In this document: one piece after another, positions 1 to 13,500 of the stretch | Numbering within the stretch: position 1 is the first letter of the stretch | How the letters are laid out: the number at the start of each line of letters is the position of its first letter | DNA from: Crotophaga sulcirostris | Taxonomy: Eukaryota; Chordata; Aves; Cuculiformes; Crotophagidae | Direction of reading: 5' to 3' | DNA length: 64,000 bases | NCBI GenBank assembly: GCA_013397455.1 | Contig: VYZB01000119.1 | Location: 645,701-709,700 of the forward strand | Notes under the pieces: generated by a model | The model's database searches: none | What the model was told of the DNA's origin: nothing | The model's input: the letters and a program-made list of their open reading frames with translations, nothing else | Position numbers and translations under genes: made by a program

Positions 1-3000
1 AGCAGAGGGGACTCAACCCCAGACTCACAGGAGCTGCATGAGGACTCGTTGCCAGTTTTTACCTGAACCTCTGGGGTTATGGGCAGTTGGATGTGTGGTC
101 ACCACTTCTTTTGCATCCAAGGCGAGCACATGGTCAGAAGCTTGATTTTCATAGGTAGGCTTTGAGGCACTCACGATCACCAGCACACTTCTGGCTTGTT
201 GCAGTTTTTCAGGGAGCAGCTCCCTGACATCTTGTATCCCCACCCCAGGCACCCTGGGAGAAGTGCAGCAGGGCTGACTGAGGCCGGCAGCCATGCTGTC
301 CAGGCCTCAGGAAGGGAAATGAGAGAATGAATCCCCGCCTTGATGGTGAGCCTGGCATACAACCTTCTTTGTGCCAGGGGAGGTGGCGTCACTGTGCTGC
401 AGAAACACCTTCTCTCTTCAGGAAAGATCATCAGTTGCCCACATTTGTCTGTGAAGACTGCAGCCAGGTTGAGGCAGGAGGTGTATGAGGTGCGGTAAGG
501 ATGGCTCCACCTCTGGCCTACGAGTGTGACACTGTCTGGGGTCTGTGCTCGCTCTGGGTTATGCCCTGGGGAGGACAGTGGACTGGTGGTAATTACAATA
601 CCAGATGGCAAGGTGCAATTCGTGCTTTTATTACTCTGAATGTGCTCCTGAGATCACAACTGTGGCTTTCTGTGATGCTCCACGAAACAGAGAAGGGCAA
701 GGAGGGAGCACGGATGTGGTGCCATGGGTCTGTTAAGGCCTGGTTGGGGACTCCCTTCTGGATCCTGCTGGGCTCGTTCCCTGGGCCAGGATGGATCACA
801 GAAAATATGTTCAGTATTTAGAGATCTCTCTCTGGCCTTTTCCCAGCTGATGCCAGTGAGAGGCAAACAGAAGACGGTTTGACCTGCAGGTTGCTGGTGT
901 TGAAGTGCAAGAGGTTTAATGGGCAGGCCTGTATCCCAGTAACAGCTGCCTGCAGATAGAACTGGTCAAAATGGAAGGAGTGGTTCAGATGGCCAGAGCC
1001 CTGAGCAGGTACACACTGCTGCCTGGTGAGAGCTTACAGCATGGCACCGAACTGCAAATTAGCTGGCATTGTTGCTTTTTCCCCCTCAAGCAGGAACTGA
1101 GCCTAATTTGGGTGGGGTTTTGATTTGGTTTGATTTTTAAATATTTTAATCCAAACCAGAATCAAACCAAACTGGTTCTGGTCCAGGATAACGGTCCATC
1201 TGAAAACTGTATCTGTTAGACTTGTTCCCCAGCAGGGCTCCCAGGACGCAAAATGTAGTGCCATACTGTGCTCTCCTGTCCATTCTCTCCTTCCTGCGCT
1301 ACATCACCCATCGTTCATGAATAAGTCAAGGCACTACCTGGCATCCAGATTAGCAGAGCATTAAAATGCATATGGTGAACACTCAAATAACCCTAAAAAC
1401 TTGCCGTGTTAACACAATTCTAGGGTTATAAATAACCATAAAATCTTAGGTGAAGGCATCAGTGATAAAAGTATGGGAAAGGAATGGGTACTGGCTGGGC
1501 AGAGAAGAGGTTTTCAGATAGTGGGAGGACTCTGGATGTTTCCTGTTAAAACCTTGACATTTTAATACTGTCCTCTTTACGCCACCCTCTTAAATCTCCT
1601 TGTCTGCTCATTGAATTTGAGAACTGTAAATGTTTGCACACATTCATTGCTGCAAGGGCAGGCGAAGAAAAATCCCTGAGAAGTTTTTTGGCCAAACAGT
1701 GTAGAAGCATGTCACATAACAGAGAGAATTACATGGAGAACATGAGCTGAGTGGGCTGGTGAGTGGGTTCATGTTGCTGTCTGTCTGCTCTGGTAGGATT
1801 TTGGCCCTTAGATGGTACATGCATTTTATGTTTTTTCGACCTTCTACTAACATCCTTGGAACAGGGCTCTGTGGCATGGACAGGACAGCTGCTGGGGCCA
1901 GCAAGGGCTGGCAAGGGGCAGTCAACTGGGCACGGCTGGACCTCTGTGGGGCAGGGCAGGAGCCTGCCACAGGGCAAGGACCATGGGATGCCCACACAAA
2001 TGCGCCCCAGCTTCATGGTCCAGGGATGGAAGCAGCATCCATCTTCTCCCTGCTCAAACCCACACTCCTCATTCTGCTTTTTGGATGGTGCCTGACACAT
2101 GGCAAATTCCTACAGGCCAGGAGGAAGTAGTCTTCCAGTAGACGGCTGCACGTGTGCCTGGGGTACAACAACTGGACTAGTCAGAGTAGAGCCCAGATGA
2201 CACAAGGAGCATCAGGAAGGGTTCCTCAGCTCCATAGGAAACACCCCCAACAACTGACCCCCCTCACCTATCCCCAGGCCTCCATTGTCACATTGCAAAT
2301 TGCCATCTTGTGTAGCTGCTGAAGCCATGAGCACCCTTCTCACCAAGATAAAGCCATTTGATGCACTTGGCAGTAAAATCACTCTCCAGTGCTTACAAAT
2401 AATTCAGGGTATTAAAACGAGCTTAAAACCTACTGTGTTTCTTGCCTTAGCTTGGAGGTGACTGAGAGCTGAGTTTGACTGGCAGCTCAGCCACAGCTTG
2501 CAGTTTAAGTTCTTTGGGATGGGATGGTAAATTCCCACCTTCTCCAGCCCTCGTTTACCCCTCTGCCCTGAAAATTTAGCTCCAAGCTGCAGCCAGTGAG
2601 GCTCTTGGCACACAAACCTCAGCAGTGGGGTCAAAAGCATGTTTGTTTGAAGAGTCCCAGCTTCAGAAAATAAAGGCTTTTATTTTGGGGAGGAGGAAGG
2701 GAGAGGACCAGAATTATTTCCAACATGCTAATAAAAACTCTAAAGTAAATAACTAAACATTCTTCTAGTTCAGTGTAGCTCTTGGAAAATTTCCCAGGAT
2801 GTCTTTAAAGAGCTTATTGTAAAATAGTGGGATGTTCTTTCCCCACAGGTATAAGTTAAAACAACAATATTTCATTTTCTCCACTTGAAATTATTATAGA
2901 ATTACCTGATCCTGGGATTACTGTGAAGACCTTTGGGAAATCATTCTCCTGTGCTGCTTTATGTGAGATGTGCTACGGCCGTGCAGGTTCACAGTTTTGT

Positions 3001-6000
3001 ATAACAGGGTAGGGAATGGTTCAGCACACAGTCCTACCCACCTGGCTTGTAAAGGGGAAATCATTGGTTTGACTGTGGTTGTATTCAAACCTTTACATCA
3101 TCATCAATGAAATTGGTTCTGTTCTTTAAATTAAACTTTTTAAAATAAAAGTGAGGCTTTAGTACAAATGGTGGTGTTTGTCACAGTCTGATTGACTTAG
3201 CCAATTTTTTTTTTTAGCTGAAGTATTTTGTTTCGGGAATTAACAGGTATCTAATTACTAACAAACTTGTTTTAACATTACAACACAAATGTGTACATAG
3301 GAAGCAGAGGTCTTCCTCTGTGCACATCCTCCTTTCTCTACCTGGAAGAGCAGTCTGGCTCCTAACTGCTGACACACAGCCCATTGAGGAAGGTGCTTGA
3401 GTTGGGGAAAGGAGTGCTGATGCAGTCTGATATCTCGAGGAGTTAAGCCTAAGACAAACCAGTAAATTGTGATGTTTTCATTGACTTCAGTAGCCTTTTG
3501 ATTAGATTGCCATTCCCTCCATAGGCTGGAGGACCAGAGTGATAAAGGAAATGAAAAATGAGTAATAAATGTGAGCACAGATGCTTGGCCAAACCAGTCC
3601 CTCTCACGTGGCAGTCCATTGAACCTATTTGCTGTTCTGACATCATCTTGGCCAGAATTTGATTCTGAGTCTCTATAGGTGGATGGATCAGGCAGCCCCC
3701 AGCTTAAAGTACTCCCTCAGCTATGTGGAAAATATTGCGCCAGGCTGTATGTTTATTAATAAGCTGATTTTGTAAGGAGATGGAGCACCATGTCTGAGCT
3801 CTTGTGGCAGGGCTAGCTAATGATATTGGACAGCGAGCAACTGTCACTTTTGCTAAATCTGTCATATTGCAAGTAAGCTGCTTAGAGCATGCAGTTGAGG
3901 TGGGGAAATGACACTCTAATCCACCTTAGGGCTCTACCCAAAGTCAAATTTGGAGTCTGCTTTTCTCAAGAACACAGTTGTCCCCTGGAAACCATTGTCT
4001 CAGAGGCACAAAGAAAGCTAAGAGGCAGAACAGTCACCAGCTTTGCTGAATAAACTCCATCTGTGTGCTCAAGGACTTGTAGACCCTCAGCCCTGAGCAA
4101 TGATAAAATAGGACTTCTGAGGAACAGAAGTGACATGGAAATTGTCACTAAACATATCCTTATACATTGCTTAGCCATGCAGCACAGATTTGAAAGCAAC
4201 CTGAGAAGCTGGAATATAGCCACATATAAAAAAGAGGAATACTGTGAGACCTGACCAGCAGTATACGTCTCTCAGCAAAGCTTTCATAGGTGGGAGCTAC
4301 GGCAAGTGCCACACAGAGAGGAGCTTGGCTGTTTCTGTTCCCTGTGTAGCAAGATGCCGATCCCTAACCCAGAGACCCCACTGGGACCTCACCTGCACGA
4401 GTGCGAGTGCAGCCCATGGGCTCTGCGGTGGTGACATGACAGGGTTGGGGGGAGAGGAAGATGTGGGCACCTGCTTCTGCTGATACCTTTCTGCACCACC
4501 TCCTGCTGATGTTCAGCCCTAGGTCATTCTTCCCCATTACTGCATCAGGCATGATTGTCCCTCCATGCTCCCATGGTAGGAAAGCAGTGGATTTCTTCCA
4601 GGTTTCTGCCTCCTTTTTTACAGGTGAGACTTCACCTGTGCATTGCAAGACACATGTCTTTCAGAAATGGCCCTCCTTTGGCCAAAGTGCATAGCAGGTC
4701 CTTGAATTTGAGTAGATAAATAATCCCACTGATGGAGGTGCTGCTTAATATTAAACTAAGTCTCTTGCTGAGTCAGCTTCTTGATCTTTGGCAACCTTTA
4801 TGCCACAGAAGTGTTTATAGGTGTAAATATCAGATTCTTCAGATGACGCTGCAGCATATGAGCTTAATGAGACAATAAAACTCAGTGTTGAACACTGTGA
4901 ATAGTTTCCTCTTTGCAGATCTTTATATCCACTCTTAACAGACTTTCCCCAGTGGCATTTAATAGTGTTTAAGAATATTTTCATTGTGCTCCCCTTCAAT
5001 TTTCCTGTCACCAGTGCAGTGCCCCACATGTAGATGATGCTTGCTGATACTATTGTCTTTCCTACAGTTGTATGAGAAGTTCCCAATGAGGTTGGAGTGC
5101 CATGTTATGCTGGGAAAGTAAATAACACATGGAGTTTGAATACTGTCAATCATCATATGCATTTTGAAATTATGAGACTGTACAAAATATGTCTGGAAGG
5201 ATTTTCAGGAGGCTGTTTTGATGCTCGCTGCATCCACAACAGTCAAAGGTAGAGATGTACCTACATGACTTCTAGAGTTAAAACTTAAGAAAACAAGACA
5301 GGAAAGTGGTTTTAAATGCTAACAGAAAAATGAGATGGGAGATAGATTAAATGCTTTATTAAAATCACTTAGCATGGCTGTGGGTTCGGTGTGGAATTCC
5401 TGGCTGTTCTCCTACCGAAGCCAACAACAATCATGTGCTTCTGAGATACAGAGCCAAGGTTCCTTCCACTTCCTGCAGACACCAGAGAGCACATGGGACT
5501 CCTTGGTGGCCATTATACATGATGGGTTGTGCAACCAAGCATACCGATTCACGAGTAGCTGGTTTAAGACCACAGAAGGCAGTTCTGTCTTCACCTGTTT
5601 CCTGCCATCTCTGCTGCATCAGCACAGTAATGGCAAAGTAGTTGAAAGCAGATCTTTTTAAAACTTCTCTTTCGGCATTAGCTTTCAGTCATGCAAGAAT
5701 GATTTTTCTCCCAGCCTGGGAGTGGCAGAAGTGCCTCTTCAAGGGCAAGATGTGCTTGAGTTGGTCAGGAAACTGCACCCTGAGGGTTGCTGAATCAGGC
5801 TGCTCGTAAAAGTCAAGAGCATTTTAATGTATGAGATGTTTATGTCCTTTCTTGAAGTGTTATAATGAGGATAAAGCGATAGCATCAGGGAAACGGGGTC
5901 ACAGAGCAGAGCCCTGGGGAAGCGCATGCCCAGCACTTCTGGTGTTTACCTCGGGATGTGTTTTGGTTACCGACTGCTAAACATAGCAAAGCTGAAGGTA

Positions 6001-6355
6001 CCTTATCACTCTTCTGAATTTCAAACAGTTTGTTGTGTCTTACTGGAGAATACAGCACATCATTGGTAGCTTTAACCAGCTGTAATACGGAGGCAGCTGA
6101 AAAACAGCTCTGTTACCGTAACAGCACTTTTATTTTTATCTTCCGGAGGAAATATTTGTTGAAATTACCTTTTGGTTCCCAAAAGGTGAAGACATTTCCA
6201 ATTGGAATGGTACCTAAGAGTACATGTAACTTCTTTTTAAGGTAGAAAAATGTTTATTGGTAAGCTTATTCATTTGGTTTGTGTATTTTCTGCATTTTGT
6301 AGCAATTGGGTTGGATGATTTTAGCAATTATTAGGAGGTGATGGACAGTCTGGGG
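1..6355. other. Unassigned non-coding stretch
   Basis: I recognise no gene or repeat family here. Open frames reach about 145 codons (minus strand, 177-611) but overlap other open frames in moderately GC-rich sequence and resemble no known protein. The only structure I can point to is the nested inverted repeat at 1124-1171 and a run of T around 3206-3217. A short palindrome-like phrase at 3480-3493 resembles fragments of old amniote MITEs, but it is too short to classify. Confidence 0.5.
1124..1171. repeat. Perfect 12-bp inverted repeat with nested alternatives
   Basis: TTTGGTTTGATT at 1124-1135 is matched exactly by its reverse complement AATCAAACCAAA at 1160-1171, across a 24-base AT-rich spacer. 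A second, overlapping inverted pair is present: ACCAGAA inside the spacer side and TTCTGGT near 1176. The sequence can therefore fold in more than one way. It could be a decayed MITE terminus, a chance structure or a regulatory hairpin. I see no target-site duplication. Confidence 0.7.
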
Positions 6356-6557
6356 CAGGGGTGTCAAACTCACGGCTCCCATCGTTCTCCTGCTCCTGCA
6401 GCGTAACGCGCATCACACCCTGCACAGTGCCCAGTGCTGGCAAGAGCACAGGGACGAGGAGCTCGGTGCTGCTACCAGGTAGAAACAAGGTGTTGGGCTG
6501 GATAAAACAAGGTGGAGGGCTGGATTTGGCCCACGGGCTGTGAGTTTGACACCCCTG
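6356..6557. mobile_element. Non-autonomous hAT-type MITE (202 bp)
   Basis: The element begins CAGGGGTGTCAAACTCAC (6356-6373) and ends with the exact reverse complement (6540-6557), giving 18-bp perfect terminal inverted repeats. Similarity continues a few bases further inward. It is flanked by GTCTGGGG (6348-6355) and GTCTAGGG (6558-6565), an 8-bp target-site duplication with one mismatch. That length is the hallmark of hAT transposons. CAGGGGTGTCAAACTC-type ends and an inner GGCCCACGGGC-like segment are typical of Charlie/hAT MITEs in amniotes. No transposase is encoded, so it would have been mobilised in trans and is now inert. The exact family name is not assigned. Confidence 0.85.
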
Positions 6558-6967
6558 GTCTAGGGATTTGAATACTCTTTAGATGACTCTTTAGTATGAG
6601 GCCTATGAGGATGAGAATGCCACATTGCCATTCAAGAGATGCAATGAAGTATTTAGGCCTAAAAAGCACTCCCTGATTTAGCCCACCTACCAGACAGGAG
6701 ATCCACGTACTGAGGGCTCGAAGGCCTTTCTGAAGAATCCATGGACAGCGTTGGAGAGCACCCTGAAAAAGTGGTTCCTCAAGGGGTTTTAGACCATGTG
6801 CATTCAGACTGATACTTGTTTACCATGGTGGTTAAACTTTCATTGTCCAATTGATTTAGAGGCTACGTCTTGTGTTTAAATTAAGCGTCAGAGATGTAGT
6901 CTGTAAAATCCTTTCATAGTCTACTCTCGGAGCAGACTGGCACCTGTTTGCTGTCCTGATCCTAAAA

Positions 6968-7310
6968 GATGTCTTTGGGTGCATCAAGCACAGCATTGCC
7001 AGCCAGTCAAGGGAGGTAATTGTCCTGATCTATTCTGCACTGCTGTGCCCCCAGCTTGAGTACTGTGTGCAGTTTTGGGCACCACAGTATAAAAAGGATC
7101 TCAGGCTCCTGGAGAGTGTCCAGAGGAGGCCAACTCTGGTGAAGGGTCTAGAGGGGAAATCTTATGAGCTGAAGTCACTTGGTCTGTTCAGCCTGGAGAA
7201 GAGGAGGCCAAGGGGGGACCTCATAGCAGTTTACTGTTTCCTCATGAGGGAAGGAGGAGGAGCAGGCGCTGAGCTCTTCTCTCTGGTGACCAATGACAGG
7301 ACCTGAGGTA
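6968..7310 (+). mobile_element. CR1 LINE fragment (ORF2 C-terminal part)
   Basis: The segment matches the CR1 consensus as I remember it, from the 'catcaag..cagcattgccagc..gtcaagggaggt' region through 'ctgttcagcctggagaagag' to 'caatgacaggacc'. Translation of 7067-7306 gives CR1 ORF2 C-terminal signatures: [34 protein letters not shown] and [10 protein letters not shown]. The frame carries indels upstream and ends early, so it is dead. The 3' end usual for CR1 is absent: similarity stops after 7310. This is odd, because CR1 copies are normally truncated at the 5' end. A later deletion is the simplest explanation. Confidence 0.9.
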
Positions 7311-8207
7311 TTTCAGTTTGGATGTCCTGAGTTGCTCTTCAGAAGTTTAATACTATTTGTCTTGAATGTGGCTGTGGGTTTTGCATCCCAGTGCTGTGCA
7401 CAGTGTGTTCTGAAAATGCAGCTGATCACTGATTGCTTGTCCTGCCCTGCCCTGCCCTGGATCAAGGGTTTGTTGGAGAAATTTAATTTTAAATAACATT
7501 TCCACTGGCTAGATCTTTATCATGGTTAGAAGAGAACTTACTTTGAAGGGGCTACTGAATACATGTGAGCCACTGCTGGCTCTCAGAAGTGCAGCTGTGA
7601 TTACACAAGCCAGGATTGGTTCCCAGAAAGTGGGAAGGTGGACACTCTGCTCCCACCAGCGTGCGGGGCGAGGGCGAAAGGTCTGCAGCCTCACTCATCT
7701 CACTTGTTTAACTGCAAGATCTCACTGGGCTCTACCAGAAGGTACTTTTGCAGTAGTTCTGACAGTCCAGCGTCCTCCAGCTACTCATGAACACATGCTA
7801 AACCTGATAATTTTGCTTGATGTGTTTTTGTTTGATTATTTGGGAGGGGAAGGCCTTGGGGTGTTTTGGTCTTTTTGAGCTGGATGCTGTTGTTAAGGTT
7901 TTTTGTAAAAATACTAAAGCAAGGAAGTTGAGACATATTAGAAATAACATGGGCAATGTTTACAGTCTTGGCCCTTCCTGAATGAAAACTATTGAAACAC
8001 AAAAGCTGTGAAAAGCTGGACTGAATTCTCAACTTGCACAGCAGCACTTTGTTGAATAGGGACAAACCTCAGCATGAGCTCAAGTTTCAGTACAGCATTT
8101 GCTGAATAAGGGCCTAAATTAATAACGTCAAGTAATAGTTGGTGCAAGAACTTGCTTCAGCTATGTAGGAATCAAGACCTGTATTTTTCAAACACACAAG
8201 CCAATTG

Positions 8208-8280
8208 CATTGCAACGCCAAAGGATCTTTGCATTCGCCATCGCTGAAATTTTGTGAGTTGCAATGGGTTTGCATTGCAA
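8208..8280. repeat. Cluster of three CATTGCAA/TTGCAATG motifs
   Basis: CATTGCAA occurs at 8208-8215 and 8273-8280, and its reverse complement TTGCAATG at 8259-8266. The last two form an 8-bp inverted repeat with a 6-base loop. The half-site TTGCAAT resembles C/EBP-type bZIP binding sequence. A regulatory role is inference only. The three copies within 73 bases are directly visible. Confidence 0.55.
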
Positions 8281-10549
8281 ACGGCTCAGTAACAACACAC
8301 TGGGTGACAGTGCTGTGGAAACAGGAGATACCATTGGTGTTTGGAAACAACACTTACATGGGAGAAAAAAGGCTGTTAGACATTCTTTTGTGAAATAGCT
8401 CCAGACAAAGCACTGAGCACATAGCAGTGTGTAGGAGAAGATAGAAGTGCATTAAGACTTCTCTGTTGCATGAGTCATCAAAACTTATGTAAATATGCCT
8501 TCTTATAAGCTGTATTTGTATTATTCATATAGAGGAATTGATATAAATGCTTCTGTTTCTCCTGAGCAGCACTGATATAGGTATGGAGCATAGTGTTTTG
8601 ATAAGCAGCCTTACATGTGTCTGTTAGCCCTGTGGATCATGGAAGACAAGAAAACAACTAAAAGCAATTCCCCATGACCATTACTTGCAAACTTAAACAC
8701 CTCGGACCCTCTAATTTGGGATCATAACGCTATCTAATCTGGTTTTTGAAAGACAGGTATGAGTAACATATCAGTTCAAAATAATCTTACTTTTTTCATT
8801 TCTATGGATCTCTGCAAGGAGTCAATGTGAAGGTTAAGATGCTTTTTTAGCATAGTTGTAGTTTTCTTGGAATTTGTCAGTACCAAGTTGTAGCTGGCCA
8901 GCAAGGACTGGCAAGAGTCAAAATATGGTGTGACACCAAGAAAAAGGATCTCAGATTGTGCAGGTTCAAAGCCAGAAAAGTGCTGTGACAGCCTGTCAGC
9001 AAGATTCACGTTATTTGGGAGTGCTTATGCTTCATACCCAGTTCCCAAGTAGAAGACACTGTTATTTCAGGCATAATTCAGCCTTGTGCAATCAGTCCAT
9101 CTGCTTTAAAGATGGGGAAAAAAATGCCCATAATAAAAGGGATACTAGCAGATTGAAATTTCATGGGGTTTTAGGGATGAACCTCTGTCTGCTGAAGTCA
9201 GAGGCAGCTTTGCCATTAACAAGGGTATTTAGTCACTGTGTCGTCTAACAGAGTGCAATTGCCTTAACAGACTAGAGTTACCTGAAAGGGCATGCTATAA
9301 ATGTCAAACAAGGTTCAGCTGGGGTTCCTTGTGGATTTTATTGGGAGTAACTAGGTTTTGGACAAGAGAAAATATCTTTTAGAAATCTGGCCATGCATGG
9401 AATACTTTGGAAATTCACTTAAAGGTAAATGAGTAGCAAACCAAATATTCCTCAGTTTTTAGTGCTTGGATATTTTGACCTATGGCAGCCTTTAAGAGGG
9501 CTGTGTCCTCTGAAGAAAAGGAGGCTTTTAATGTAATGTACATTGAACTTTGGCAATAGTTTTGAACTCGAGTGATCCTTTCAACCACTGACATACCTCT
9601 ATGCTGCAAACTTTAAACCACCCCAGGAAAAACCTAAAACCTTTGATGTTGTACCAAGATCCTCTGGTGCCAGAGTTACCAGTGGCCACTGTAACAGTGA
9701 ACCTGACATGAGGTTTATCCTGGCTGTCTCCTTTCTGATGTGTTTGCCTGATGTTTAAACTCTGTGTAAGCTGACTCAGGAATCCCAGATTTTCAGATCT
9801 GGAGCCCAGGAGAGCAGAAAGGAGGCTCTTGGCTCCAGTGCCCTAACTGGCTTTGTCTCTTGTCCAGGATAGCGCAGCTTATGTTCTTCCAAGCAAATAT
9901 TTACTAAGCGCATGGGGGAGAGTTTGTATACAATTTGTTGGCATTACATTGATACAGATTTATTCTGTCCTGTGTTTTAGAAGTTTAATTAACATGAGTT
10001 TTGCAATATGTGCTGGAAAGTAAATAGCAAGCACATCTTTATTTACTTGGCAGAAGAGTTACACTTCTTTAGAAGATACATAAGCTTTTCCTATTGTATG
10101 CAACTGTATTAACCAGTACCCTGCACGCCATTCCACAGAGCACACCCTTAAATCCCCTGTAAGCCCAAATATCAGGCTTAGGGGAGACTTAAGTGCTGTA
10201 CACATCTTGTGGTGAGCCCCTGCACAGAGGGTGAGTTTCATCCTAGCATTCAAACACTGTGGAAACAAGCAGGCAGACCTTGAGGCCAAAGGAAATGATT
10301 GATTCCATCAGTTTGGCTGTTGTGCAAAGCCATTTATGGAAAGCATATCAGAAGCATAGGCTGATGCTGCCTTGTGGGTTTTATCGTGTTAGTGATCAAA
10401 AATACCCAACATGAATAGAACACCTACAACTGAAGAGTTTTCATTTGGAAGGACTTATTGACTGAGAACTTGACTGTCCACCGAATTATAAATCTGAGTC
10501 GGCAGCATTTTGTAATAGGAATCCTGATATAACCTTTAGCAGGGAATCA

Positions 10550-10596
10550 CAGATGGCAACCATGTGAGAAGGCTACTGTGCTTTTGTTGCCATCTG
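10550..10596. repeat. Perfect 11-bp inverted repeat carrying E-boxes
   Basis: CAGATGGCAAC (10550-10560) and GTTGCCATCTG (10586-10596) are exact reverse complements separated by 25 bases. Each arm carries an E-box of the CAGATG class, which is bound by basic helix-loop-helix factors. The pair could be a DNA element with two mirrored sites, an RNA hairpin, or chance. No flanking target-site duplication was seen. Confidence 0.7.
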
Positions 10597-13500
10597 CACT
10601 GTAATCACCCCCATTAAAAAAGTGCTTTATCCTATCAGTGATATATCATCCTCTGCTATCTCATCCATAAAACCTGGTTCTGCGGCGTCTCACCTTATTT
10701 ACATGAGGCTTCCATTGCCAAGTCCAAGGTTCAGGCTGATGAGTGGTGAAAAACCACTGCCAGTGGTGGGAGCTCTAGTTAGAACAAGAAATCACGCCTT
10801 ATTGGAGCTGTCAGACCTGTGAATACTTTCATACATATACCTTTCAACCATCTGAACAATGAGTCCTCGTTATCTTCCCTGGAATTACCTGTGTGGCCCA
10901 GACCACATCTTCAGGGCTTGGGCACAGGTAGGAAAGGAGAAGAACCCCACTTTGGGAGAGATCCTTCCAACCTGATCATATCTAGGCTCAGGCAAGGTCT
11001 GTTCTCCCTACTCTGCATCCCCCAGCCTACTGCAGACATTCTCGTGCTTCCACTGGTCCTTTTGGTGTAGCTTCCCACATCTGGGAAAACAATGTCATTT
11101 TACTCCCTGTTTTCCAAGAAAAGCTTTCATAGTTTCATAAGCAACTAAAATATGTGTAGCCACTACCTTCACTATTAACATAACATTTAAAACAAGCTTA
11201 ACAACAAGGACCAGATTTCTTGTTAGCGATTAGCTCGGTTGGGCTGAACTGAACACAACAGTCAAACTTCTCTTACTCTATTTGTGTGTAACTGACCATT
11301 CTCCATCCTTCATTTCTGTTCCTGTTTTGTTCTTCAAATACAATTTAAATGATGTTTAACATGAGCTCAATGTTATAGAAATACTCCCAGTTGCTGCTCC
11401 ATTCAAATTGGACAGTTTTTTGTTACTCTAAGGCATCAGAGTGCTAGATTATCTTTTAGCTCCCTGATACAATGAATATTTTTCCAGGTTGTCATTATAT
11501 AGAGGTAGAGTACATGTACATTTTTTTCCAAGGTTATGCAAGAATAGGCATAATATTTTTTAACTGTCCCTCGTCTCCATATACGTTTTCTGCTCCACTA
11601 CTGTGAATTGGTAATTATTGACTTGTTTGTTTCTAGTCATCACCCGCTCTTCGAAACAGAAATTGCAGTGGATGATATTTTTTCTCTGGACCTCCTTATA
11701 ACTCTTCTTTCATCTGCTTCCCAATTTTTCTCTGCCTATTGAATTTCATGCATTGTGGGGGGCTGGTAGCCCAGATGTTTTCATGACAATGGTGTTCTTA
11801 TCACCAGGATTTCATAATTAGGCAATTATTTTTTTTACAATACAGTCATTTCAAGATTTTTGTGTAATAAGCAGTTAGATATTATAATCTGCTAGAATTG
11901 CATTTTTGTGTAAGTATGGATTAGAATAGATTTTAATTTTACAATTTCAGAGTTCTAAATTAGACATTGTAGTAGAGGAAAATGACTTTCTGTGTCTATT
12001 AGAACATTTACTTTGTGTTGTGCTTCTGCCAGCTAGAGTGAAATACTTCCATATGTTTTTAATCTTAGGTTAAATTAAAACTGCTGGTAAAAGAGATGGT
12101 GGAAAAACGGCTTGTGATGATGCAAAGAAATGTAGCTAGAATTTTTACTGCAGCGCCCTGTCCCTTCCTACTCTGCAAAAGGGAAGTCAATGTGTCAAAA
12201 GAAATAAAATCTTAGTCAGTTTGAGCCAGCTGGAAGGTGGAATAACTTCAAGACATTTTGTTCTGATTATTTCAACCCCTTATTTCTGCATGTAGCTAGA
12301 ATGTTCAACCAAAACATTTCCACTGCTTCCTATTTTGTGTGTGTGTAGTTCAGCTGAGAGAAGAAACGTAAGCAATCGCCTGCAAAAATGGGCATATTCC
12401 AGTAAAGACTCATTTCCCATCATTTCCCCAAAGAGCTCCCTCTGTAATTTTTTCTCACTGTCTTACTACTTTTATTTGTTTTCCCTAACTTACAGTAAAA
12501 TATTAACCCTTTCAAATGCTAAACCTATATTTAATCTTTCACTTTATCTTTTGGTTCTTAATCATTACTATTAAACACTGATTTCTAAGAGGCAGATATA
12601 AAACAACACTGGATGAGTATAATTTTCTGTTTCTGTGCTTTTTTTTTATTTCCAGTAGAAAACTACTTGAAAATTTTACTCCTAGTCCATCTCCATTTGT
12701 GTTTTGATAGGAAAACTCCTGGCGGTTTTAGTCAAACAAAATGATTTGAAGGTGTAGACAGTGTTTTACTAAACCGGGGCCCCATTAAGCTCTCTCTGGT
12801 CCTGCAGTGCCAGGGCTGTTGAGACACTCATGGAAGTCTTGTGACTAAAATTTCTTTTTGCCAGGCTTCTGGACAGTTTTCTGCTCATGCCTTCCACTGT
12901 ACTCTGAAAAGACTGCTTGATATCTCTCTACTAGTTCAAGTGAACTGTAGGGTCCCAAAACATCCAGCAAGTTTTCTTGCTCCTTCTGCTTTAGCATAGA
13001 TCCAGTCTCCTCTTTTGCTCTGTAAGGAGAGTGGCAGGAGTTGGTCTTTTTTTTTCCCTTGGAAGACCCAAGAATATGACATGAGAATAGATGATCCACC
13101 ATGCTGTAGGACAGGTACTGTGTGAGGACTCTCTCTGGATGATGTGTGTTATTGGTTAGCGCTTTTGTTGCCTGCAGGCTACCTGCACTGTATCCAGGTG
13201 CATTTCAACCAGTGATGCCACTTTTGTCACTAAAAAAAAAAAGAACAGAAACTACAAGTAAGATGCAGGAGAAAATTTCCAGTACCACAGGAGCTTCCCT
13301 GGAGAAAAGGGATGCTTCATATCCTGGATAATACATCTTTAATACATACTTAGCAGTTCCCCAAGATCCTCCTTTAACCTAAACAGATGTGTATGAGCAT
13401 GGGATCAGCTTGGCTGTTTCTTGGGTTGAACGGGAGCCTGAGATGGGGGAGAAATCTGGGGGAGCAAAGAGGGTAAGAGGAAGGTGGATGCCATCCCAGA

